From: Adineta steineri
Taxonomy: Eukaryota; Rotifera; Eurotatoria; Adinetida; Adinetidae
NCBI GenBank assembly: GCA_905250115.1
Contig: CAJNOI010000176.1
Span: 62,001-126,000, forward strand
Length of the DNA: 64,000 nt
Direction of reading: 5' to 3'
The notes under the pieces were generated by a model. It did no database searches. It saw only the letters and a list, made by a program, of their open reading frames with translations, and was not told the origin of the DNA. Of the stretch, positions 21,084-30,858 are shown piece by piece; the stretch's first letter is position 1; each line of letters opens with the position of its first letter. The position numbers and the translations under genes are program-made.

Positions 21084-22062
21084 CAGTCTGGGAAAAAAGT
21101 TTAAGCGAATTTGATTTTTCGCTTTTTTTTACATATTTGTTTTTATAATTTTTTCCTGATATTAACGAGTATCCGTTTGATTCAAACGGTGATCTAAGTA
21201 GTATGAGAGACCTACTATATGATGTACTGGAAGGAGTTTTTTCCTTTGTCTTTATAGATTATTTATAGTGAAAATGATTTTTTTCACAAAAAAATAGATT
21301 TTTGAGCGTTTTTGTATTTCGCATTTCCTAACCAAGAAATTTTTTCAAAAAAATTAAAAAATATACCAATCGATAGAGCTTGAAATTCTCTATCGAATGC
21401 AAAAAAAAGATGTTTCCCTAGGTTGTACTATCATTTCATAAATGTGATTTTATTAACAAAACCGGAACAATAGGCACTATTTTTCACATGAAATTTGACA
21501 AACAATAAAAATGTATTTTCGTACTCAAAAGTTTAGTTGCTGGAAAATAGTCTTTAAGCAGATTATAATTAAAGTTAAATACCACTATTTAGTTCAGTTT
21601 TGCATGCTCTTTCTAGTGATGTATAATATATCTTGATAAGAAAAAGTATACAACAGCAGATTTAACCTGCTACTGTGTTTCTTGTTTTGTCACTAAAATC
21701 ACATTTATGAAATGATAGTACAACCTAGGGAAACATCTTTTTTTTGCAATCGATAGAGAATTTCAAGCTCTATCGATTGGTATATTTTTTAATTTTTTTG
21801 AAAAAATTTCTTGGTTAGGAAATGCGAAATACAAAAACGCTCAAAAATCTATTTTTTTGTGAAAAAAATCATTTTCACTATAAATAATCTATAAAGACAA
21901 AGGAAAAAACTCCTTCCAGTACATCATATAGTAGGTCTCTCATACTACTTAGATCACCGTTTGAATCAAACGGATACTCGTTAATATCAGGAAAAAATTA
22001 TAAAAACAAATATGTAAAAAAAAGCGAAAAATCAAATTCGCTTAAACTTTTTTCCCAGACTG
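21084..22062. mobile_element. Nested TA-flanked element with 369-bp inverted repeats
   Basis: Terminal inverted repeats 21084-21452 and 21694-22062, starting CAGTCTGGGAAAAAAGTTTA, appear almost identical (one mismatch noticed, in CTATCGAATGC/CTATCGATTGC). TA lies on each side (21082-21083, 22063-22064), as for Tc1/mariner insertions. The 241-bp centre has no ORF. A non-autonomous mariner-like element with very long arms is the simplest reading. Confidence 0.75.
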
Positions 22063-23169
22063 TACATTCAATAAATATAATTTTTCTTCCGTCGTGATTA
22101 TCAGATAAATTTGTTCTATGTTACGATAAACCTAATAGAAGTTGTTCGTCAGTTCCAACAATCAGTTACTTTCATATAGTTTTTGTTGAAGTCTGTACAG
22201 TATCTCACATAAGTATGTTTTTTGATCTTAGCATTGGAACATGTTTATAAAATAGGAGCAAAATATTTAGATCAAATACGTTGACAAAATGAGACTCAAG
22301 AACATTGCTTCAGATGCTCATCATAATCAAAAAAATCAAACATCTTCATGTTATAAACAATAAAGATTTCTCAACCTACACCTATCTATAACTATTGAAA
22401 ATTCTTTCATATTGGTGCTAGTTCTTCGTCTATTTTATATACCATGGTTTATTGTCTTCATAATCGTTTAATTCATCTACTACATTCGGTTCTGGTTTTA
22501 GCTGTATTAATCAAGCAAAAAATCTATTCTTTAGCGATTTCAAAGTTGTTTCATGATCGGTTTAAGTCCTTGAAGTAGCTTGAAATGTGAAAATCATAAT
22601 CTATGGCATTCTATATAAAACTGCTAATATTAAAAATCAATCGCTTTTCTCAACCGATATATTTGCGAACTAAAGTGTCCATTCCTTTTCTTGAGCATCT
22701 GTTAAAATTTTCGAATCTTTCGAATAATTGTAAATAGATCAGCAATTTCAAAGTGTTTGTGAACTGAACGATACCCAGCAAAACGTTTTATACACTGGTC
22801 ATTCACTGTTTTGTAAAGCATGATTGTATAAGCTTGTCTTACAGTGCTGTCTTAACTGTTATCTACATGTATTATTTTTTTTCTGATAAACTAAGAAAAC
22901 ATTGAAGTAGCGTATTTCACAAAAAAATAAGGCTTCTCAGTCCATGTTGTATTTGATTCATGAGTCTTATCATGTTCAAGCAGCTCTTTAGTGCCAACAT
23001 AAAAACTCTTTTCATAGTCACTGAACTCACATGTTTCATCATAATATTATTAATACAAATTCAATGATATTATGGTCAGACAGTCGTCAGAAATTATAAG
23101 CGCCATAGAGTTTTACACAAATTCCAACATATGATCTCAACAATCTTTGAATTCCAATTCTGTTCTTAT

Positions 23170-23410
23170 ATGTCTTTGAAAGTTACAGATACTATGTTTA
23201 GGTAGCCCTTAAAAAATTACTGATATTATGTCTTGATAGCCTTAAAAAGTTATACATACTATGCCTGAACAGCTCTTAAAAAGTTACGAATACCATGTCT
23301 TGATAAACCTCAAAAAGTTACAGATACTATTGTAGATAGCCCTTGAAAAGTTGTGGATACTATGTCTGGATAGTTCTTACAAATTTGAGTATAGCATGTC
23401 TGGAAAACTC
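23170..23410 (-). repeat. Right subterminal array of ~34-bp repeats (inverted)
   Basis: About seven units of the type AAAAAGTTACAGATACTATG + TCTGGATAGCCCTT, the reverse complement of the left array. Confidence 0.65.
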
Positions 23411-23620
23411 TCGAAAATTCTAGAAATATCGTGCTAAATGACCTCAACAGGTCACACAGTGTATGTATACATATGTAGACAGTGTAATATAATGTTATCT
23501 AATATTGGACAAACATGGGTAAAATATGGACGAAATCTGATTGGTCAATATTTTCTAGGATAAGCTACATATATTTTTATATGTAGCCTCTATATGTATC
23601 TTATCCCGACCGCCTTTAAT

Positions 23621-24021
23621 CGCCGCCCTTATGTTAATTTCTTCTGAATAAATTTATCCTCATCGTTGATGTGTGCAGTTGAATTCTGTTTAATTAATAT
23701 ATTTCAATTTGTAAAACTTCATATTCATTCGTAATAGTATATTGTCACTCGTGCAACTTCATAATAATTCATCATATATAAAAATCATAATATTTATAAT
23801 ATTTATACCATATATATTCTTTTTTAATAATTCAACGGATTTAATAGAGATTCATAGGGATTTTCATAGAAATAGCTAAAGTTCCTATAAATTCATAATA
23901 ACATATGTTTGAGCACCATCACTTATGTTTAGCAAAACGTGTATCGATAAATTCAAAACAAATATCCGTACCAATCCAAAGGCCTAAAATCCAAATATTG
24001 CGTTTGAAATTAAGTCATATT
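23621..24021. other. Flank of the large element
   Basis: It begins with the rest of the minisatellite unit (CGCCGCCCTTATGTTAAT). No coding signal follows. Confidence 0.45.
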
Positions 24022-24879
24022 TTAAAGTATCGCATAGAATAAAAGTGATTCGAGATCCCGAAGTATTTTAATTGTTTTAACATTGGGTGAAGACTTTGTA
24101 AACCATTGTTTTGAAGTGGATACTAAGTCATGTAACCGAGGTTTCTGATTTGTATGACGTCGACAAAGCCTTAATTGAGGCTTGTATCGTACATTTGTTG
24201 TTTCTGGTGGTTCTAAGTGAGTTTGTTGCTGCTCATTAACTAATGGAACAGCATGTAAAAAATGTGCTGATGTTTCAGCATTTTGAGAATTGTTTTCAGC
24301 GGGTGTGAATTGATGTACATCCAGTTCTACAATTTTGTGCGATTGAAGACTGTGTACTTCATCGGTTTGATGCATTATCTCGTTAGGTGAAATAATAGTT
24401 TGAAGATTCGCTATTTTCTCAGGAATTTCCGATTCAAATTCCATAGACATATTTTCAACCAATCCAATCGAATATGAAAAGTTTTTAAGCTCCAAAACTC
24501 GCTGTGGTTTAATTTCGTGAATATGCCACGATTCACTTCCAATGGGCCAAAATGAATCTAGGCTACGTTCGTCATCTAACTTGATTGTGGATTTTAATTG
24601 TTCATCAGTTGAAATGTCTTGGTCAATTATTGATAGCTGTATCGGTTGTTCGATTTCTCGTTGAACTTCGATTAGCCTTTGAACCAAAGGTTGTCTCAGT
24701 CGCTTTAGACGTTCTTCGGAATCTATTTGTGCAGGTGTTTGTTCGTAATAATTAACTAAGTATGCTCTAATATCTTCCAAAAGAGCCACTGTTCTATTAG
24801 GGAGTTGAATAGTTTGTTCACCTCCCCTAATTACCTGTATACCTTGATTCTCGGTACTGGAATATGATTCTCTAAGGAG
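24022..24879 (-). pseudogene. Hypothetical protein, N-terminus replaced by hairpin element
   Basis: About 285 codons are open on the minus strand. The frame continues into the telomere-like repeat, where it encodes a meaningless His-Pro repeat, so the natural N-terminus is lost or unseen. The remaining part is acidic and Gln/Glu-rich with no recognised domain; a helical stretch (LLEDIRAYLVNYYEQ, RQPLVQRLIEVQREIEQP) is visible. It may be a gene cut by insertion of the hairpin at 24881 or a chance-preserved fragment. No function proposed. Confidence 0.35.
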
Positions 24880-24880
24880 C

Positions 24881-25059
24881 GGGTGTGGGTGTGGGTGTGG
24901 GTGTGGGTGGGTGGGTGTGGGTGTGGGTGGGTGTGGGTGTGGGTGTGGGTGTGGGTGTACGTGTGCGTGTGAATAAAGAAGATAGATACTTCTACCTCCA
25001 CCCTTACCCACCCACCCACACCCACACCCACACCCACACCCACACCCACACCCTCAAGA
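24881..25059. repeat. Long telomere-like hairpin element (copy 6)
   Basis: The left arm is about 80 bp of GGGTGT/GGGTGG units, the right arm about 55 bp of CCCACA units ending CACCCTCAAGAT, with a spacer containing AATAAAGAAGATAGATACTT. It is the longest and least decayed family member here; each arm alone is (TGTGGG)n-like. Confidence 0.75.
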
Positions 25060-25068
25060 TTATACTAT

Positions 25069-25182
25069 GAATATTACATGCCAATTCACAATTTAATTGT
25101 ACAATAACTGAAAAAAAATCGAGAAGCTATAAATTTATGTTGAGAAAAAAAAAGTATTCATATGCTCAAATTCACACACTAT
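25069..25182 (+). repeat. ~110-bp dispersed repeat, copy 1
   Basis: This segment, lying exactly between hairpins at 24881-25059 and 25193-25248, is repeated at 33493-33602 with about 15-20% differences (shared core AAATTTATGTTGAGAAAA, ATGCTCAAATTCACACAC). Confidence 0.65.
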
Positions 25183-25192
25183 TCCTGTGAAC

Positions 25193-25248
25193 TAGAGTAT
25201 GGGCGTGGGTATAATAAAGACAATATTCCCACATCCACACCCTCATAT
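25193..25248. repeat. Telomere-like hairpin element (copy 7)
   Basis: TAGAGTATGGGCGTGGGTAT, spacer AATAAAGACAATATT, then CCCACATCCACACCCTCAT. Spacer matches copy 2. Confidence 0.6.
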
Positions 25249-25337
25249 TGGAGAGATTTTGAAAATATTAACGATAATAGGAGAAGACAGAAAAATATGA
25301 AAATAAAAGAAGTATCAATGATCACACTTTAAGAATG

Positions 25338-28300
25338 TCAATGAGTTATTTGAGATAGTCTTTTAAAAATTTTGTCTGCTACTTTATCCCAAGTATAATA
25401 TTCTGCATGTTTTCGACATATTTGAGATTTTCTTCTAAGTTCTGTTCGATTAGTATATGCTCGATACATATTTTGTGATAATGATTGATTGTTCGGTTCT
25501 GCCCACATTGCTTGTATTGCAGTTTTTGATCCAAACACACTCATTTTTCCGCAAGGATTTCTAAAACATTCGGTGACTTTTGCATCTATATAATAAGCAC
25601 ATTCGTCTGGACAAAAGTCTAATGCAGGACCATATTTTGTAACAATAGGCGGTAGTCCTGCAGCCATAGCTTCAAGTGTTGATATTCCAAAACCTTCGCC
25701 TCTATACGACGCAACATAAACATCAACACTTTTGTATAATCGAATCATATCCATATCAGTCATCTGATGACGTAGAATAATTACTTCTGGAGATAATGGA
25801 TTCTTTTTGAATTCTCTCAGTACATCTTCTGAAGAATCGCCATAAATTGAATGAATTATTAATGTAACATCATCTTTACTTGAAAATCGAGCATTATATG
25901 TATGGAGTAATACATCGAATCCTTTTCGAGATACTTCTCCTCCAATACTTAAAAATTTGAAAGTTTTTTTCGTATTTAATGGAAATGGTGATAATGTCAA
26001 ATTGAACTTTTCCACGAATATACCATGAGGAAATACGTGAATCTTGTTTTTATCTATGCCATTTGCTATAAATGAACTTTTCCCATATTCACTTGGTGCC
26101 CATAATTCATCAGTTTTGTTCTGAAAACATCGTAGCCAATCAATGGGAATCGCATGCAGTTCCCATGGTTGTTGGTGTATTAGTATTTCTTCTTCGAATA
26201 CATCTTCTAAATTTGGTGGCCAAGCATTTCTAAATATTATTGTCTTGTCCTTAGAAAATAATTGTTTAGAAATTGATTTTCTGTATTTTTCTATATAAGC
26301 ATATTGACGGAGGAAGAATGAATAGACTAATAACGCTTCGAAAGCTGTTTCATCTGGACGCACTTCTATATCAATCGGTTCTATAGAGATAATTAAATTT
26401 TTGTATGTGATTAATGATAAGAACATTTTACGATTAACAGAAGAAAATCCACTTTTTTCAAAAAAGCGACCTTCCATGATTAATTTAATTTTTCGAGATT
26501 TTTCTTCTGAACATTGTAGAATATTTTCAGGTAAAATGAAAGCATTATGTTTAACTCCCAATATAGATAATCTTTGTCCTTCGCAAGAATGTGAAAATAT
26601 ATCAGGTCCAGGAATAAACCATTTTGAAGTGTTCGTATTTTCTTTGCGGAATCCAATAGTTGAACCAATCAATCCAAAAACATTTGTAAATTTATTTATT
26701 TTTGAAAAAGATATTTTTATTTCATTGTTCGTACATAAAATTTCCAGATTGATATTTTTTGATGCAAAAAATATTCTTTGTTTAATATAATCAATTTGGA
26801 TTAGACACGTGAAATTTTCTTTATTAAAATTAAATTCATCGATTCCTTCATGTCTATGCAGGATGATATATTGATTCAGCGTTTTCAACCCAATAAATTC
26901 GATTTCATACTTATTGTTAACTTTTCCATTCAGTTGAAGAAAAGAATCTGAGTATATTGTATAAATACCAGGTTTAGCTTTATCTTTGGCTAGAGATGAG
27001 AACATATTTTGACCATCGAAACTCATTGTGCCAGTATTATTCCAATACATTTCCGTTTTGTATGGATCATCGATTAATGCATGTTTCAAAGAGTTGTTAA
27101 AAAGAAGCGTATATTGTTTAGCAATATTGTCCCAAGTCCAATTTTTCACTGATTCATGACCATTCTTGCTAAACATTTTCATTCGTGTCTGATTTTTTAG
27201 AAATGTGATAATTGATTCTGTTATAACTTTATCATCGTCAAATGAAACTATAAGACCTTTATTATCATTTAAAATTTCATGAGAAAATATATTCGGTGTT
27301 GAAATAATAGGTAAACCATATGACATAGCATTTAATAAAGTGACAAAAGTCAATATCGTTTTATCAAGAACTGAAATATAAGCGTTTGCTCGTTTATATA
27401 GGGCATCTAATTCATTTGTCGACATAGATTTATTTGTCCACGTCACTTTATCTTCAAGTTGAACATTTTTCACTGCTTGAGAAAGATTTGAATTTATTAT
27501 AAGAGATTCTTGAACAATAATTAATAGATAAAAATTAGGAATTTTTGAAATTATGGATTTAAGATTGAGAATTAATCGGTTGTAATCTTTATTTGGGTGA
27601 TTTGAAATAATTGAAAGCAATACAAAATCTGTATCTTTATATTTTGATAATATTTCAACTGATTTGAAATTTTTCGAAGACTTTGGTATGGATATTCCAT
27701 ATGAAATATGTAAAATTTTCTTTTCTTCAACTCCACATGTATGAATTAAACTATGATAATCAAACCAAGTAAGAACAATTAAGTATGTACCATGATTTGA
27801 CATGTATCTGACAAGGCCTATCACTTCTAAACTTGGATTGAGTAAGGAGGAATGCAAGATGTAATATACTTTAATATTTAAAGAGAGTTTACATCCTAGA
27901 TGAGCTAACTGCCACATATTTGAAGAAACTTCAAAGTCTTGAACCATAACAATAGAAGTAAAATTATTATTATTATTAATATAATGTGTAAAATTTTCAA
28001 TAATTCTTGTTGAGGATTCATCATTAATAAAAATATTTCTGTTAAATGGTTCTGAAAGATTAGATGTTCGAAGTGTAAACGTACGTAAATTGCATGAAGA
28101 ATTAAAATCTTTCAATGTTCCAAGCGAAGAAATAAGATTTTTTGTAAATTCCATCTTCAAATAATCGGATGAATGCCTTGTTAATATTACTGCTACTTGA
28201 CATCTTTGTATCTTATTTATTTCTTTGTCGATATTATTAAATATAAGCTTCACATTTGTTGAATAATCATTATATATTGGTGTAAAAAGTAATCCAACAA

Positions 28301-28358
28301 TAATAAAAACTAATAACACACGTGTGGCGATAGGTGCAATGTCTTTACAACATACCAT
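25338..28358 (-). CDS. Two-domain GT4-like glycosyltransferase, type II membrane protein
   Basis: 1006 aa in one exon. A signal anchor near residues 12-28 (RVLLVFIIVGLLFTPIY) suggests a Golgi/ER lumenal enzyme. The C-terminal half is a GT-B glycosyltransferase: HQQPWELHAIPIDWL, LWAPSEYGKSSFIANGI, HVFPHGI, KFLSIGGEVSRKGFDVLL, and EGFGISTLEAMAAGLPPIV with the E-x7-E motif. The N-terminal half (to about residue 430) has a second, weaker GT-B pattern (LLSIISNHPNKDYNRLI, LLNAMSYGLPIISTP, WTWDNIAKQYTLLF) where the first Glu of E-x7-E is not conserved, so it may be inactive. A beta-rich segment lies between. Donor and acceptor are not predictable. Absence of introns over 3 kb is notable and could reflect acquisition from a prokaryote. 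Confidence 0.8.
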   Translation of the reverse strand: MVCCKDIAPIATRVLLVFIIVGLLFTPIYNDYSTNVKLIFNNIDKEINKIQRCQVAVILTRHSSDYLKMEFTKNLISSLGTLKDFNSSCNLRTFTLRTSNLSEPFNRNIFINDESSTRIIENFTHYINNNNNFTSIVMVQDFEVSSNMWQLAHLGCKLSLNIKVYYILHSSLLNPSLEVIGLVRYMSNHGTYLIVLTWFDYHSLIHTCGVEEKKILHISYGISIPKSSKNFKSVEILSKYKDTDFVLLSIISNHPNKDYNRLILNLKSIISKIPNFYLLIIVQESLIINSNLSQAVKNVQLEDKVTWTNKSMSTNELDALYKRANAYISVLDKTILTFVTLLNAMSYGLPIISTPNIFSHEILNDNKGLIVSFDDDKVITESIITFLKNQTRMKMFSKNGHESVKNWTWDNIAKQYTLLFNNSLKHALIDDPYKTEMYWNNTGTMSFDGQNMFSSLAKDKAKPGIYTIYSDSFLQLNGKVNNKYEIEFIGLKTLNQYIILHRHEGIDEFNFNKENFTCLIQIDYIKQRIFFASKNINLEILCTNNEIKISFSKINKFTNVFGLIGSTIGFRKENTNTSKWFIPGPDIFSHSCEGQRLSILGVKHNAFILPENILQCSEEKSRKIKLIMEGRFFEKSGFSSVNRKMFLSLITYKNLIISIEPIDIEVRPDETAFEALLVYSFFLRQYAYIEKYRKSISKQLFSKDKTIIFRNAWPPNLEDVFEEEILIHQQPWELHAIPIDWLRCFQNKTDELWAPSEYGKSSFIANGIDKNKIHVFPHGIFVEKFNLTLSPFPLNTKKTFKFLSIGGEVSRKGFDVLLHTYNARFSSKDDVTLIIHSIYGDSSEDVLREFKKNPLSPEVIILRHQMTDMDMIRLYKSVDVYVASYRGEGFGISTLEAMAAGLPPIVTKYGPALDFCPDECAYYIDAKVTECFRNPCGKMSVFGSKTAIQAMWAEPNNQSLSQNMYRAYTNRTELRRKSQICRKHAEYYTWDKVADKIFKRLSQITH

Positions 28359-30858
28359 CCTTGTATGATATTATCCTTGTGTAATATAAAAACCGTCACT
28401 AAAAGAATATCACTCTCGGTTTTTATGGCAATATTTTTTTTTCTTTTCCTTGCGTTGTAACCTCGATCGTTACATGTACATATTCGTTTTCTCTTCTGTT
28501 CTGTTCTCTTCTCATGCATAACGAGTAACTTACTGTGATTACTCCATAGATATGTGTAAAAGAAAAGTATTCACTTTTCAAAATTATTATTGCATTATCT
28601 CACCTTATTATTTCTTTCACTTTTTATTATTGATTTTATGTTATATATTTTCTTATCATTGTTATCAAAAAATGAAGTCAGACATTATCTTCTTTTCCAT
28701 TCGAAGAATATTATCATTGATGTAAATAAAATAAATGCACTAATAGAATTATATTGGATGTATTAAAAAAAGAAAGTATCATGTGTCTATTATCGAAATG
28801 ATAAAGTGATTGAATACTTGTAAAACTATCTGTTGTTTTGTAATGGTTACAGTGTGAAAATATCGCTATGCTTGACTAATATTGAGTAAATTAAACAGTA
28901 CTATTCCTTTACTTACACAAAGTCACATAACAAAGCGTTTTTTGACGCTTTGTCACCATCTTTTCTGAAGATTACTAAATAATGATGAATAGATTTCTTG
29001 TAGTATTTAATTTCAATTTCGATTAATTGATGAAGATTCAACTTTTTATGCACCGTACTCATACTCAGAGATGACTATACGTTTTTCGAAATTATGAGTT
29101 CTTCAAAATTTGAAGTTTGTTCTCAGCGAAAAAAGAGTAGTAACATAACAGATGACTCATTTTTGTATTTTTTCAATTATACAGTCAACGTTCACATTTC
29201 GTTCGTATTAACAGTATTATGAATATTTTTTACATGAACGCAATTCGTATTTATCTAGCCTTTTCGCTACTTCCTAAATGTTGATAACGAGTGGGTGTGA
29301 ACGTGTGTGAGAATATTCTTTTCATTTCACCCCCACCTGTCTTCAAAGAGTTAAATGAGTGTTATATTATGAACTTTAGGTAAATATTAATTTTATTGAT
29401 ATGCTTTTCTCCTCATTATTTTAGCTATGCCTTTTGTAATGAAATATAATACTGAGCCGAATTTCTAATTAGAAACTTGCAGATTTAATTTTTCTGTGAT
29501 AAATTGTAAACTGGATACAGTACTAGTTTTTAGCGTAAGAAAAATTTCTTACAGATTACTAGTGGACTGTCGTGAGTTTGGGAAAACGGGAAGATACATT
29601 CTGAGATCAACAGAAAGAAGAAATATATCACTACAACACTATCTAATAAATGATAAGAAGTTTTTCTGAACCATTAAAACATATACTACTGTAGTCTTTA
29701 TCCGATAAAACATTTATACACATATATTTGTTACCAAAAGCGACTTTTTGCTTGATTCTTCTTATTTTTATATTATCAATAACATAGAATAAAACTTTTT
29801 ATTATCCAAATATACATTGTAATATAGCTAATTTATATTAAATGTAAGCGCAACAAAAATGGGTTTATTGGTACCAAACAAGGAGGATTATGAAAACTTT
29901 TGAGCATCACATTAACATCTATATCTGATCTTTCTAAAAATTAATAAAACTGAAAAATGTTTAACAAGTTTGTTGTTTATTTCAATTTCATCCATTATCA
30001 TGTATATATATACTTTTGAGTATAAAATCATCAAGTATAATGACAAAACTATCTGTAAAGTAGTTTTTTCTTAAAAGAAAACAACTCGTTTTTAAGTAGA
30101 AGTTTTTCTAATGCAAATAGCAATTATGGAAGATGCATTATACACTTCGTCTCGCTATTTTCTGCGACTGTGTCTCACTCGACAGACATATAAAAGAACA
30201 TGCTGACGTAAAGACTAAGTGTAAAATGGTTCTTTGATTGTCTAGGGAAAAAAGAGTAAAACATCATTTTAATCAGTATATTCTTATATGTGTTAAAAGG
30301 ACATACTATTTACTTTCTTATATCACGTTTTCTAACGACGTACGCAGTGCATCTTCATAGATATTTTCACTTTTTTTTTCTCATCACTATATTTTTTACT
30401 AAAATATACATGAAAAACTGAGATAAATCAAAGTCGCTCGATTCGAACTTAGTCTGCTCTTGATGTCTAATATAGATTCATATGTATACAACTAGAGATC
30501 GAAATGGCTGAGAAAATCTTCATCGGATTTTGAACATGACCCATTTATTTCTGCGTTCTACGTAGTGTCCGTTAAATATTCCTGTTTCAAAAAACATAGA
30601 CTTGTTTGTTTCGACATTACAAAGTTAGTTTTTTCTTATTTGATTTGAGTGAGTTATGTGTCTAGTCAAATGCAAATTAGTGAAAACATTTGTTGGATAG
30701 AAATAAAAGCTTCTTTTTTAAAATTTAACAAACTAAACTGATGCACAGCAAAGTATAGACAAAAGATATAAGCTAATAGTAATAGATGTAGATTGTACAT
30801 AATAATAAATGTAGTATGAATGTTATGAATTATATAAACTTGTTTTCAGATAACCAAG
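28359..30858. other. Long intergenic region
   Basis: 2.5 kb with no credible ORF. It holds a hairpin element (29289-29341) and a short perfect stem-loop at 28928-28951 (ACAAAGCG...CGCTTTGT). Confidence 0.5.
29289..29341. repeat. Telomere-like hairpin element (copy 8)
   Basis: GAGTGGGTGTGAACGTGTGT pairs with TTTCACCCCCACCTGT across a short spacer. Confidence 0.5.

Larger units (their letters stand above)
17829..23611. mobile_element. 5.8-kb foldback-type DNA transposon (non-autonomous, Mutator-like by TSD)
   Basis: Termini match as inverted repeats: GGTCGGGATAAGATACATAT at the left and its complement at the right, with a further shared block ACATATAAAAA. Both ends are flanked by the 9-bp direct repeat GCCTTTAAT (17820-17828 and 23612-23620). 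Removing the element rejoins a minisatellite unit, which confirms the borders. Inside are inverted arrays of ~34-bp subterminal repeats, heat-shock-like clusters and two nested transposons. I see no transposase ORF in 18546-19451, 20328-21081 or 22065-23160, so the copy is probably non-autonomous. A 9-bp TSD and repeat-built arms fit Mutator-like or foldback elements; the superfamily is not proven. Confidence 0.75.

Noticed and set aside
24831..25070. Small His-Thr or Gly-Val repeat proteins on both strands
   Set aside because: They are translations of the (GTGTGG)n hairpin and have no other coding signal.
28928..28951. Stem-loop as a histone-type mRNA 3' end or terminator
   Set aside because: No gene ends near it and the loop sequence does not match the histone consensus.
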